From assembly GCF_020166435.1 (NCBI RefSeq), contig NZ_JAINZP010000021.1, positions 17,342 through 81,341 of the forward strand: 64,000 nt of DNA, given 5' to 3'. The notes beneath the pieces were generated by a model. It was given only the letters and a program-made list of their open reading frames with translations. It ran no database searches and had not been told where the DNA came from. The number at the start of each line of letters is the position of its first letter. Position 1 is the stretch's first letter. Origin of the DNA: Pectobacterium versatile (GTDB lineage Bacteria > Pseudomonadota > Gammaproteobacteria > Enterobacterales > Enterobacteriaceae). Of this stretch, positions 11,730-19,707 are shown one piece after another. Position numbers and translations under genes: made by a program.

Positions 11730-11889
11730 TTGCATATAACCTCATGATTTAATATTAATTTAAATAAAGACTAAAGACATTATACCAACGCAGATACCAA
11801 CGCTTGAAATTGTTAAATTTGGGACTCGAAGCCGCGCAGATATTTTAGAAGGGGAAGATTGGCATCTGACGATATCATTGCAGCAGATA

Positions 11890-12285
11890 TCATGCATTCA
11901 ATTTACTGTTCCCCACGCTAAGCACTCTTTTAAAACTCGGCGGAGTTTCTATTTCCGGAGAGGTTGGGATCTGCGTAGATTTTCCACTGTTATACGCTGC
12001 CGTTGCACCAACGAAACGATAAGGGACATTGAAACGCTCTAGCGTTTCAATAATCACTGCTGAAGATCCCCCTGGCGCGGCGGGCATAATGTTGCCGGTA
12101 ATGTTATTTTGACGAGCTTTGGTGTACACCCCATAGCCCACTTTCAACAATAAGCCTTCACTGACCAGACTACGCAATACTTTTCCAACTTGAGCATAGC
12201 TGCCAATATCTTTGAAGTCGTTGCGAGTGAAGACATAATGCTTGGAACGCTTCAGTCTGGACTGGATACGATCTCTTGTCGTCAT
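11890..12285 (-). CDS. DUF6088 / AbiEi-like winged-helix protein
   Basis: 131 residues from ATG at 12285, selected because GGAGGAG lies 6 nt upstream; a frame opening at 12342 lacks such a site. The N-terminal part (MTTRDRIQSRLKRSK, FTRNDFKDIGSY, VGKVLRSLVSEGLLLKVGYG) is the helix-turn-helix seen at the start of AbiEi antitoxins and DUF6088 proteins, and the middle (GGSSAVIIETLERF, ATAAYNSGKSTQIPTSPEIE) fits DUF6088. AbiEi acts as antitoxin to an AbiEii nucleotidyltransferase, but no such partner is present here. It follows the RHH gene by 53 nt in the same direction. Confidence 0.7.
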   Translation of the reverse strand: MTTRDRIQSRLKRSKHYVFTRNDFKDIGSYAQVGKVLRSLVSEGLLLKVGYGVYTKARQNNITGNIMPAAPGGSSAVIIETLERFNVPYRFVGATAAYNSGKSTQIPTSPEIETPPSFKRVLSVGNSKLNA

Positions 12286-12338
12286 GTTCTCCTCCGTTAT
12301 TGGCAAGAAAATTGATACACTCACCCTATGCGTTTTTA

Positions 12339-12590
12339 TCAATCATGCATTTTCAGCTCGTTAGCAAAGTCGAGCACATCTGCATGGTTTACCACCTTCC
12401 CAGCATCAACATCAGCAAGTCCTTTTTGAACCATCTGATGCCGTCGTTCTCTCTTTTCGATCATCTCGGTCAGTGCTTCTTTAATCACCCAGCTTTTGGA
12501 TCTATCCAGTTCAATAGCCAGGCTTTCAACCGCAGCAGCAAGCCCGGCGGGTATCTGAGCACTGAGCGTCTTTTTAGACGGTGTTCCCAT
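12339..12590 (-). CDS. Ribbon-helix-helix (CopG/ParD-like) regulator or antitoxin
   Basis: 83 residues from ATG at 12590 (MGTPSKKTLSAQIPAG), with GAGGTG upstream. The N-terminal beta strand TLSAQIP followed by LAAAVESLAIELDRSKSWVIKEA is a typical RHH DNA-binding fold, and the tail with VQKGLADVDAGKVV and DVLDFANELK resembles the toxin-wrapping C terminus of ParD-like antitoxins. The usual ParE/RelE-type toxin gene is absent downstream; the DUF6088 gene takes its place. It could be an orphan antitoxin or one half of an unrecognised pair. Confidence 0.75.
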   Translation of the reverse strand: MGTPSKKTLSAQIPAGLAAAVESLAIELDRSKSWVIKEALTEMIEKRERRHQMVQKGLADVDAGKVVNHADVLDFANELKMHD

Positions 12591-12699
12591 CAGTATCACC
12601 TCGACAAGAAAGGCCAATTACCTTTTATTAAGATAACCTGTGTTTGATACATCATTCATCAAGTAAGCACAACATCAGCATCCTTGCTACGTCATTTGA

Positions 12700-13551
12700 T
12701 CACCTCGCCGCCAACATCCCTGGATAATGTTTGGCAATAATGTCGTTCATCTGCTCGATCAAGTCGGGGCGTTTAAAGATGAGATGACCGGTACCTTTCT
12801 GAAAGTAACGCACACTAAAGAACTCATCTTCGTATTCCTGCTGGTGCGGATTATCGCGGATATGGTCCATCAGCCGGATAGTGACATCGCCCCGATTATC
12901 GGGGATCGGTTTGCCATCCAACAGATACAGCATACGTTCCAGATCGGCCAGTTGATCGCGTCGCCAGCCCCAGTTCAGGCCAAAGCCCCAGCGGTTATAT
13001 GTCACCAGATTATTAATGATTATTTTCTTACCAAAGTAGCAAGGGTGATTGGTTTTGTAATCCCACGATAGTCCTTTGAATACGTTGATGACCCCACGCT
13101 CGAATACCTCTTGTTTACTCTGGTGAAGTTGCTCAAACGTGCTGAGAATATTGGCTTCGCTGATGACCGGTAGCTCCCCTTCATCGAGATTTTTATGCCA
13201 CTGGATACGCGCTTCAGCGTCCATCAGCGACAGCATGCCGGATTTCAGCATCAGGTCACGCCAGATATTGCGATCCAACGTGCGCGTGATGGCTGGCATC
13301 GCCTTGTCAGGCATTTCTGTCAGCCAGCAATCGTAGCGATGCCCTTGTTTCAGCCCCCACTCTTCAGCGGTGCCGCCGCCGATAGTCACTGTTAGCGTTG
13401 AGATCGCCCGTAGCTGGTTGAGGAGTTGCTCTATCTGTTGCAGCGCAGCATCACGTCCGGTGACGATACGCTCAATGTTGGTCGAGCAAATAAGCTCGGT
13501 GTGTTCGGTTAAAACCTCGGGTTCAATTTGCATAGTTTGCGGTCCATACAT
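12700..13551 (-). CDS. DUF4942 domain protein
   Basis: 283 residues; an alternative ATG lies 6 codons downstream (MQIEPEV, 13533) and cannot be excluded. The sequence, with TIGGGTAEEWGLKQGHRYDC in the N-terminal part and RWGFGLNWGWRRDQLADLER in the centre, is the DUF4942 family found next to CbtA toxin genes in CP4-like islands of enterobacteria. Its biochemical role is unknown. It is the last gene of the radC-cbeA-cbtA-DUF4942 set, separated from cbtA by a GC-rich hairpin. Confidence 0.85.
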   Translation of the reverse strand: MYGPQTMQIEPEVLTEHTELICSTNIERIVTGRDAALQQIEQLLNQLRAISTLTVTIGGGTAEEWGLKQGHRYDCWLTEMPDKAMPAITRTLDRNIWRDLMLKSGMLSLMDAEARIQWHKNLDEGELPVISEANILSTFEQLHQSKQEVFERGVINVFKGLSWDYKTNHPCYFGKKIIINNLVTYNRWGFGLNWGWRRDQLADLERMLYLLDGKPIPDNRGDVTIRLMDHIRDNPHQQEYEDEFFSVRYFQKGTGHLIFKRPDLIEQMNDIIAKHYPGMLAAR

Positions 13552-13560
13552 AAAAGCAAA

Positions 13561-13586
13561 TGCGCCAGCCGGTCAGGGCTGGCGCA
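13561..13586. other. GC-rich hairpin between cbtA and DUF4942
   Basis: GCGCCAGCC at 13562-13570 and GGCTGGCGC at 13577-13585 form a strong stem with a 6-nt loop. Read on the minus strand it is followed by ATTTGCTTTT, so it may be a weak terminator or an mRNA stabilising element separating the toxin from DUF4942. Confidence 0.5.
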
Positions 13587-13650
13587 TTATGCATTGAGGA
13601 AGAGAGTGAATTGATTTGGCCTGGTATTACTGGAAAGCGGCTCGCAATCT

Positions 13651-13971
13651 TTATGCTTTGAGCAAGCCGGTAGCGCGTCTGGCACGGAGAACATCAACAA
13701 CAGTGAGAAACGGCGATTGCTCCTGCCAGTTAAAACCGTTGCGATCGATACGCACCAGTTCGTATTTTTCCACCAGAAAATTCACGGCATTGACCAACGT
13801 GATGCCAGCATCGATATGCTCCTGAATCACATTTTCCTCACAGAACGGCGTATCGTTCAGCGTGAGGCCGTAGTGCTTTTCCAGCAGGTAGGTCAGAAGC
13901 TGCTGCCAGACAGCTATAGGTGACGCACAGGGGTTATCCTCCCGTGACGGGATTGTAGGTGATGGTTGCAT
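13651..13971 (-). CDS. cbtA: Type IV toxin CbtA (YeeV/YkfI family)
   Basis: 106 residues, close to the family length. The core [34 protein letters not shown] and [17 protein letters not shown] is diagnostic of CbtA/YkfI/YpjF. In E. coli these toxins bind FtsZ and MreB and block their polymerisation, causing rounded, non-dividing cells. It lies directly downstream of its antitoxin gene cbeA (69-nt gap) in the standard order. Here the N terminus ([15 protein letters not shown]) differs from the E. coli versions, but the domain is complete. Confidence 0.92.
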   Translation of the reverse strand: MQPSPTIPSREDNPCASPIAVWQQLLTYLLEKHYGLTLNDTPFCEENVIQEHIDAGITLVNAVNFLVEKYELVRIDRNGFNWQEQSPFLTVVDVLRARRATGLLKA

Positions 13972-14040
13972 GGGAATACGCTCTTCAGATTAAGTCGATA
14001 AAATCAGGGAAATGCACAAGGTGAGTAGAGAAATTATGGA

Positions 14041-14376
14041 TTAGTGTGTCGCAGCAGAAGTTGGATAAATAACAATATACACATAACCAAAACTGCCCAG
14101 CGTATCGGCTTCACAGGTCCATTCGTTGCAATGCAGCGTGATGCAGCCCTGCTGGCGGGGATTTAGCTCACCCGTGCGTAGCTTCTGCTCTAACTGCTTA
14201 ATCTGCTGAGGGAAACTGTGTTCCAAGCTACGGGCCTCTGTTTTGCTAAAAGTACCGATAAAGCTGGCCCGGTCAGCCAGATAATGCAGACGATTACCTT
14301 CCTGCACCAGTCTGGCTCCGAATCGCGGAGTGATGGCACATTTTAATCCCCATTCCGGGGTGTCCGATGATGGCAT
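14041..14376 (-). CDS. cbeA: Type IV antitoxin CbeA (YeeU/YfjZ family)
   Basis: 111 residues with the family sequence EWGLKCAITPRFGARLVQEG, LHYLADRASFIG, FPQQIKQLEQKLRTGELNPR and the C-terminal CEADTLGSFGYVYIVIYPT. CbeA counteracts CbtA not by binding the toxin but by promoting FtsZ and MreB bundling. GAGGAA lies 9 nt before the ATG. The small DUF987 (yeeT-like) gene that normally sits between radC and cbeA in E. coli islands is missing: only 39 nt separate the two genes. Confidence 0.92.
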   Translation of the reverse strand: MPSSDTPEWGLKCAITPRFGARLVQEGNRLHYLADRASFIGTFSKTEARSLEHSFPQQIKQLEQKLRTGELNPRQQGCITLHCNEWTCEADTLGSFGYVYIVIYPTSAATH

Positions 14377-14415
14377 GATGGTTTCCTCATAAAAACGCGG
14401 TAGTAAATGCGGTCA

Positions 14416-14889
14416 TCACAGCCAGCCGCGTTCAGCGAACGACACCACCTCAGCGCCGCCGACCACCAGATGGTCGAGCACTTTGACGTCGAGTGGTGAC
14501 AATGAGTCCTTAAGCTTGTCGGTGATATAGCGGTCGGCCTGACTGGGCTCGGCCCAGCCGGAAGGATGGTTATGCGCCAGTATTACGGCAGCGGCATTAT
14601 GGCGCAGTGAGGCTTTGAGGATTTCACGCGGATGCACTTCGGTGCTGTTGATGCCACCCAGCGCGATAATTTCCTTTTCTATCAGGCGATGCTGGTTATC
14701 CAGATACAGCACCATAAAGACCTCGCGCTCCAGGCTACTGAGCTCCAGCATTAACCAGCTTTTGGTGTCTTCCGAGGTTTTGAACTGCCGCGCATTTTTA
14801 CGCACCCGTTTTTCCAGCAGGCACAGCGCCATCTGGATGATGCGCTGTTCTTTGGACGCAACGCAGCCTGCCAATGAATTACATGACAT
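14416..14889 (-). CDS. RadC-like JAB/MPN domain protein (YeeS/YkfG family)
   Basis: 157 residues with the JAMM metal site visible as the conserved Glu in the [15 protein letters not shown] region, HNHPSG (His-x-His) and the downstream Asp in SQADRYITD. It lacks the helix-hairpin-helix N terminus of chromosomal RadC and is the short island paralogue. No DNA repair role has held up for the family; a link to mobile-element biology is presumed. Start ATG at 14889 follows GAGGAA. It leads the radC-cbeA-cbtA-DUF4942 cluster. Confidence 0.9.
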   Translation of the reverse strand: MSCNSLAGCVASKEQRIIQMALCLLEKRVRKNARQFKTSEDTKSWLMLELSSLEREVFMVLYLDNQHRLIEKEIIALGGINSTEVHPREILKASLRHNAAAVILAHNHPSGWAEPSQADRYITDKLKDSLSPLDVKVLDHLVVGGAEVVSFAERGWL

Positions 14890-14917
14890 GGTGATTCCTC
14901 AAGTTAAAAATCAGGCA

Positions 14918-14947
14918 TAAAAAAGCCACTTCACACATGGAAGTGGC
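14918..14947 (-). terminator. Terminator of the unknown exported-protein cluster
   Basis: GCCACTTC at 14925-14932 and GAAGTGGC at 14940-14947 make an 8-bp stem with a 7-nt loop. On the minus strand it is followed by a T run, so it ends transcripts from the gene at 14967-15461 before radC. Confidence 0.8.
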
Positions 14948-14966
14948 GTGTATTAGGGAAAATCAT

Positions 14967-15461
14967 TTATTTTGCGGGGGAATTAGGTATCGGGTTTTCC
15001 GTCAACAAAGGAAGTGACTCCTCTAAGCTGTCTGCGAGTTCGTCTGCAGATAACTTCCCTGCTCGGTAATCCTGAATTTTTTCCAGTAGAGGTTCTTTAT
15101 TAGCTATGAGGTAATCCAAACAGCGCTTTCGGTTTAATATCAACCTAACCGGAGTAGGAAGTATTTCATAAGCTTTATTGAATACACTCTCGATAAACAC
15201 ATCGTCTTTAAGCTTATCTTCAGCAATACCTATTAGCCCATTAATTATCACTTGCTGAAACATTAGCTTATATTTTGATGAAAAAACCGATTCTGACTTT
15301 TCAGAAGATTGATGTACGACATCGTCCTGATTAGATTCATTTATAATAGGTGAGATTTCAGCACATGACTCTGATGAATCTATTTCACATTGTGGTTTCT
15401 CTCTTGAAACATGAAACTTTCCTTTTAGACGCTGGAAACGTCCTTTTAGACCTTCAGACAT
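14967..15461 (-). CDS. Hypothetical cytoplasmic protein of the unknown cluster
   Basis: 164 residues from ATG at 15461 (MSEGLKGRFQRLKGKF), chosen over an upstream ATG at 15497 because GTGGAG lies 8 nt before it and the upstream one overlaps the preceding gene. The N terminus is basic and amphipathic, the middle acidic and Ser-rich, and the C-terminal third (FNKAYEILPTPVRLILNRKR) well ordered and charged. No signal peptide or known domain is recognised. It is the last gene of the 17019-14967 cluster, followed by a terminator. The function is unknown. Confidence 0.65.
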   Translation of the reverse strand: MSEGLKGRFQRLKGKFHVSREKPQCEIDSSESCAEISPIINESNQDDVVHQSSEKSESVFSSKYKLMFQQVIINGLIGIAEDKLKDDVFIESVFNKAYEILPTPVRLILNRKRCLDYLIANKEPLLEKIQDYRAGKLSADELADSLEESLPLLTENPIPNSPAK

Positions 15462-15493
15462 AAATTCTCCACACTGAAATATGAATTCCGTAA

Positions 15494-16309
15494 TCACTCA
15501 ATTCGCAGCGTGCCATTGGGTAAGTTAAACCATACAGGCCGACCATCTTTATACTCTATTGTCACCCCCTCTCCTGCATACCCATCATGCATTTTATAAT
15601 AAATTGAATAATACGGCCCATCACCGCCAACTTTAGTCACTTGAGCACAAAGCTGATCAGAGTTGCTTGATGCCCCCTTTTTTATCATTGCATCATTTAT
15701 AACCGAACAACCGTTTTCCTTTAAATATGAGGTGATTCTTTCAACCTCTGCCATATCCTTTTTAGGGGGAGTGGATGCTGGGGTTGAAGGACGAGGAGAA
15801 AATTGAACAGAATCATTCCTGGTCGTAGGGTCATCTCCTTGTAGTGCAAGGTAAACAGGGCAATCTGACAGCCCAACTTTGCACACCTTCTCCAGTGCCT
15901 GTTGAGCCGGCCAGCCTTTTAACCCAGTATATTCAGCACCCGTTTCATCTGCACAATATGTGATGTCCTGATAAAAATTTCCAACAGAGTTCCTTGTGGT
16001 TGCTATCAGACAGGTCAATGCAACGGGTGGTTTACCATCCCAACGAATGTTTCCTTTTTTCCATATTGGATCTTCATTTGAATTAATTCCAATTCTATTT
16101 ACATTATCCTCCAACTCTTTCAACAAAGGAATATCACCAGGTTTTGTTCGTAGCTTTAGATTTATATTGTTTATATTTTTCAACACTTCACCACCCTGCT
16201 TATTTAAGAGAAATGTATATCTATCTGGATGAATATTTCCTTTTATAACCATTGCATATGAATGAAAGCAGCTTAAAATCAATGTTAGCAATAACATTAA
16301 ATTTTTCAT
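15494..16309 (-). CDS. Hypothetical exported protein
   Basis: 271 residues. A signal peptide is clear: MKNLMLLLTLILSCFHSYA, with likely cleavage after SYA. The mature protein has six to eight Cys residues, consistent with disulphides in the periplasm, a Pro/Thr/Ser-rich linker at about 170-190 (SPRPSTPASTPPKK) and a C-terminal domain with YYSIYYKMHDGYAG. AAGGAT precedes the ATG. It overlaps the upstream end of the next frame slightly and probably shares a transcript with 14967 and 16354. I do not recognise a family; an envelope role is inferred only from the signal peptide. Confidence 0.7.
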   Translation of the reverse strand: MKNLMLLLTLILSCFHSYAMVIKGNIHPDRYTFLLNKQGGEVLKNINNINLKLRTKPGDIPLLKELEDNVNRIGINSNEDPIWKKGNIRWDGKPPVALTCLIATTRNSVGNFYQDITYCADETGAEYTGLKGWPAQQALEKVCKVGLSDCPVYLALQGDDPTTRNDSVQFSPRPSTPASTPPKKDMAEVERITSYLKENGCSVINDAMIKKGASSNSDQLCAQVTKVGGDGPYYSIYYKMHDGYAGEGVTIEYKDGRPVWFNLPNGTLRIE

Positions 16310-16353
16310 TTATTATCCTTGTTTTTGAGTTCACTAATTAAAAGAGTATAGTT

Positions 16354-16536
16354 TTACGCAATTTCATTTCTTGACAACCGTCTTATTGAATGGCATATCC
16401 CCCAAGTTAAAAAACCTGCTGTAATAGATTTCAATATAATGGATGAACTCTGCATTAAAACAACACACATCGCGAGAGCTGCTATAGTTATATCTGCTAC
16501 ATTTCCACTTTTTACCTTTTTACTCTTCTGATTCAT
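16354..16536 (-). CDS. Small membrane protein
   Basis: 60 residues from ATG at 16536, seven nt after GGAG; an ATG at 16542 is only one nt from that site. Two hydrophobic stretches, ITIAALAMCVVLMQSSSIIL and ITAGFLTWGICHSI, with basic ends suggest one or two membrane helices. It lies between two exported-protein genes on the same strand. The function is unknown. Confidence 0.55.
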   Translation of the reverse strand: MNQKSKKVKSGNVADITIAALAMCVVLMQSSSIILKSITAGFLTWGICHSIRRLSRNEIA

Positions 16537-16554
16537 AATCATACTCCGACTAAA

Positions 16555-17019
16555 TTACTGATTGATGCAGTCCTGCCACGTAATATCCTTTAATGCTTCA
16601 TTTAAACCACTGGCCGAAAAATCTTTAGATTCCCCAGATTGGAAAGAAGTAAAACGCAGCAGATCACTGTTTTTCGTCTGCTTGAGTACCTCAAAAATAA
16701 TAGTGGCTGGAATCTCCCCATTGACATTCTTTACGTTATCTAATTCGTATTTTTGGCTATTGATGGACAGGAATACATCCTGAGCACCTTCTATAGAAGT
16801 GATTGCATAGCTTTCAGCCGGAATGCTGAAACGGACAACCAATTGCTGGTTAGCACACTCAAGAGTCAGAACTTCATTGCTGGCATTCCTGCTATTGAGC
16901 GAAAACTCCATCCCACCGGTTGTCCCATACCAATCTCCCCACTGCTGATCTGCTACAACTGCATGTGCGTTAGTACAAAATATCAGCGCTGTAACTATCC
17001 AGATTCGTAGACACTTCAT
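16555..17019 (-). CDS. Hypothetical exported protein
   Basis: 154 residues from ATG at 17019, preceded by GAGGAA at 8 nt; this start gives a clean signal peptide (MKCLRIWIVTALIFCTNAHA, cleavage after AHA), whereas the ATG at 17034 would add five residues. The mature part is a beta-rich domain of about 130 residues with WGDWYGTTGGMEFSL at its start and one Cys pair (CANQ and DCINQ). First gene of the cluster that runs to 14967. No family is recognised. Confidence 0.7.
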   Translation of the reverse strand: MKCLRIWIVTALIFCTNAHAVVADQQWGDWYGTTGGMEFSLNSRNASNEVLTLECANQQLVVRFSIPAESYAITSIEGAQDVFLSINSQKYELDNVKNVNGEIPATIIFEVLKQTKNSDLLRFTSFQSGESKDFSASGLNEALKDITWQDCINQ

Positions 17020-17135
17020 AAATAATTTCCTCATGATTTTATTGAAAAATTTATAACTCCGATGATTAACATTTTCATGATTATCGTAATGTTGAACTGA
17101 TGGCAGGTATAATCGTTAATACAGATCGAAAAACG

Positions 17136-17226
17136 ATTATCGATCGTCATTTTCTATTATAAAAACGATCGATTTTTAATTATTGATAGTCATTATCTAT
17201 CAAAATAAGGTTATTCGATCGATAAT
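17136..17226. promoter_or_regulatory. Cluster of inverted repeats upstream of the exported-protein cluster
   Basis: ATTATCGATCG at 17136-17146 is repeated in inverse orientation at 17216-17226 (CGATCGATAAT), with another CGATCGAT at about 17166-17173. Between them lies a second dyad, TTGATAG (17183-17189) and CTATCAA (17197-17203). The set begins about 115 bp upstream of the start at 17019. It looks like a multi-site operator, perhaps for the AlpA-like regulator. The rest of the AT-rich gap from 17230 to 17580 holds no gene that I can see. Confidence 0.45.
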
Positions 17227-17580
17227 GCAGATCGGTCTATCTAAAGCCGTACTTTAGGATACTTCTGGAGGACTTCATATTGGTAATATAGAACCGAAAA
17301 AAAATAGAAAGCTAAATTAATTCATTAGAATATTGATAAAAACTCAAAAAAGTATTTTTAAAAATGTACGTTTTTAAAAAATTATAAAAACTTAAAACAA
17401 AAATCACATTTTAATTTAAATATCTTTTAAAAAACCGAATGTGATTGAATAAAAATTAATTATCTTATTTAAGATCCAAAATATTCTATTGTCAGTAAAT
17501 CAAACAAGTGAGCGAATGCCAATGGGTTTACTAAATTAAGTGATTCAGGTGATCTACTTCAGTCAGTGTACATACAACTT

Positions 17581-17622
17581 GAAAGATAACGCGTATAATT
17601 ATCTTATACGCTCGTTATTTTC
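17581..17622 (-). terminator. Long hairpin after the 354-residue gene
   Basis: GAAAGATAACGCGTATAA at 17581-17598 pairs imperfectly with TTATACGCTCGTTATTTTC at 17604-17622 around a 5-nt loop (8 perfect inner pairs, then GATAAC with GTTATT). It lies 50 nt past the stop of the minus-strand gene at 17672. It lacks a long T run, so termination is probable rather than certain. Confidence 0.5.
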
Positions 17623-17671
17623 AAATATATTACCTCTAAAGAGATACATTCCTATACATTTCACATGAAAA

Positions 17672-18736
17672 TTAACATGCATCTATGATGTTGAAATTTA
17701 TTTCTGAAACAACGAGTTCTGTTTCTTTAACATCTGTAATGGTTTCATGTTCTTTAGATGATTTTAATTTATCAAAATTCATTAGTTTTTTTGATTTTTT
17801 ATTTATTGCCAACTTATTTCGACCATTTTGCGCTTCCCATGCTTTATTGAAACGGCGAATGAATTTATTATCTTGATAATACCAGAATATATATAAACAG
17901 CGAATAATTAAATATTTTTCACTAATGCTTGCTGGCTTGAATAACGAAAGCAATGAGTCTGCATGAATAAAGTTACCAGTCATTGTAAAATTCAATTCAT
18001 GGCTATGTGTATAATAATTATGTTCAAGTGGTGATAATGCTATATTCTTTGTTTTATTTAATAGTCTTTTTTGTGCACCGATTTTAACGTTTCGTTTATC
18101 TTTTTGCATATACCCCCATGCCCATTCACACTTGATTTTATCTGTTTTTTTTAGAGGGATTTTATCTTTTAGCGGATAGCTATCATACCAATCAGATCTG
18201 ATTCTATTCATAAGTTCAAGTTTTCTTTTCAACCCTAGTGCTGCTCGATCAAAAAAGTCAACAATAACTAAAAATCGCTCCTGATGGTTAGCTGGGTAAA
18301 GTGTAATATCTAATTTGTTGTATAAAATTTCTGGCGAAATGATTGGATCTCCTGTTTCAGTTTTAACAACGAAGGTACGGTTCGCAAGAAAATTAATATC
18401 CAACGTACGAATGCTGAGCCAAGTAAAATAACATGCATCCTGGCATTTTTTAAACCATGCAAATTCACGCATAGGAATTAAATTGTCATTCATATGCTTA
18501 TAATAGTTAGCAACGCAGCCTTGTTTATGGTAATCATCATAAAATCTTTTAATAGCATCACTTATTGCCATCGATGCTTTTTTTATATCTAAACCATGTA
18601 TGTGATCAATATTTAATGTGCTGTCCTGATATTTTTTATCATAATTTATGGCCGCAATATCATGCTGAAATATCCATCTGCAGAACCGCAACTCCCTCTC
18701 ACTTTTTAGTTCCACACTAGTCAACTTTTTGTTCAC
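17672..18736 (-). CDS. Hypothetical basic protein, 354 residues, island satellite module
   Basis: Starts with GTG at 18736 (GGGAGA 6-7 nt upstream). It is AT-rich in codon use, Lys/Asn/Tyr-rich, without signal peptide or membrane helix. Recognisable features are charged helical segments, WAWGYMQKDKRNVKIG near the centre and a Lys-rich stretch NKLAINKKSKKLMNF near the C terminus. It faces away from the AlpA and Gp2 genes to its right. I do not recognise the family. Its neighbourhood (AlpA regulator, Gp2-like protein) suggests a replication or maintenance role in a satellite-like element, but that is guesswork. Confidence 0.65.
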   Translation of the reverse strand: MNKKLTSVELKSERELRFCRWIFQHDIAAINYDKKYQDSTLNIDHIHGLDIKKASMAISDAIKRFYDDYHKQGCVANYYKHMNDNLIPMREFAWFKKCQDACYFTWLSIRTLDINFLANRTFVVKTETGDPIISPEILYNKLDITLYPANHQERFLVIVDFFDRAALGLKRKLELMNRIRSDWYDSYPLKDKIPLKKTDKIKCEWAWGYMQKDKRNVKIGAQKRLLNKTKNIALSPLEHNYYTHSHELNFTMTGNFIHADSLLSLFKPASISEKYLIIRCLYIFWYYQDNKFIRRFNKAWEAQNGRNKLAINKKSKKLMNFDKLKSSKEHETITDVKETELVVSEINFNIIDAC

Positions 18737-19162
18737 GCCATATCTCCCTACTGATCATGACACCTAATAGCGAAGTACCGCACATACATCTTTTCTTTCA
18801 GTTTAACTGTTTAAAACAGTAGGGTAAATCATTTGAAAAATTATAGTTTTTTTATAGGTAAAATCGTAGGCAATAACTTGCATACAACCACTGAAAAACC
18901 TGGCCTACATAAAGAAAAATCACGAAAAAATTCGTACCAGTGATGAGAACTACTGATAGTCCTAATGAGTATTACATCGAAGAAAGGATTGCTTAGGTCA
19001 GTTACCTGCTCTGTACGACCTTCCGTGGGTGATAATCGCGAAGGCTAATGCTGTTCAGTATGAGGTATCAAAAGATGAAAATGTGTATTACTCAACATAT
19101 TCACCACATGACATGAAAGGATGTCATCCGGCGTCCTCCTGACTCTTTACAGGTAGACTTTC
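18737..19162. other. Intergenic region upstream of alpA, possible small gene remnant
   Basis: 426 bases between divergent genes. On the plus strand two adjoining short frames look protein-like: PNEYYIEERIA ending at TAG near 18995, and ALYDLPWVIIAKANAVQYEV continuing with YYSTYSPHDMKG to a TGA at about 19139. They may be one frameshifted small gene. Otherwise it should contain the divergent promoters. No RNA gene is recognised. Confidence 0.35.
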
Positions 19163-19369
19163 ATGAACATGATTAATATCCATAACGACAAATTCGTTGA
19201 TATGACTTTTATTACCTCTTTCACAGGTATGACTGATAAGTGGTTTTACAAATTAATACAGGAGGGGAAGTTTCCACATCCTGTCAAATTCGGACGTAGT
19301 TCTCGTTGGTTAGAAAGTGAAGTGATTGCATGGTTTGAAGAACAGTTAGTTAAATCACGGAAAAAATAG
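19163..19369 (+). CDS. alpA: AlpA-family transcriptional regulator
   Basis: 68 residues with the MerR-like winged helix of phage AlpA: FVDMTFITSFTGMTDKWFYK, LIQEGKFPHPVKFGRSSRWL and a final EVIAWFEEQL. AlpA proteins are DNA-binding activators of island or phage excision genes. AGGT precedes the ATG weakly; an ATG two codons downstream is an equal alternative. It is followed by a 338-bp gap and the Gp2-like gene on the same strand, the usual AlpA then Gp2 order in enterobacterial islands. Confidence 0.9.
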   Translation: MNMINIHNDKFVDMTFITSFTGMTDKWFYKLIQEGKFPHPVKFGRSSRWLESEVIAWFEEQLVKSRKK

Positions 19370-19707
19370 CAATTGAAAAATAAGTTATCAGTAAGGAATA
19401 AGTAATACTATAACTTCGGAGTGAGAAAACAAGGGAATTAGCCCTTTCGATTAGATACATTAACGGTGAAAGATAAAAACCCATGTCGGGTTGGTAATAT
19501 ATACATATACAACAGAGAATATCAATACTTATTAATCACCCCTAATTATAATCTATGAAAGATGTTGCTATCGTTATCTACCAACGAATAGGTAAATAAG
19601 TTTAAATACACCAAGTGATTAATATTAATTATGCAATATACATTATGAAATGAAAACGATCTTCGTTTTTATTTTAATAAAAAGACTTTAATAAAGGGAG
19701 TATTGTT
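19370..19707. other. AT-rich region between alpA and the Gp2-like gene
   Basis: 338 bases, strongly AT-rich, with a small hairpin AAAACGA-TCT-TCGTTTT (19653-19669) just upstream of the next ribosome binding site. Because Gp2-like proteins are related to replication initiators, an origin could lie here, but no iterons are visible. Confidence 0.35.

Noticed and set aside
17235..17340. Very short peptide after GGAGGAC near 17266
   Set aside because: The only candidate start is ATT and the frame has 13 codons; no support beyond the ribosome-site-like word.
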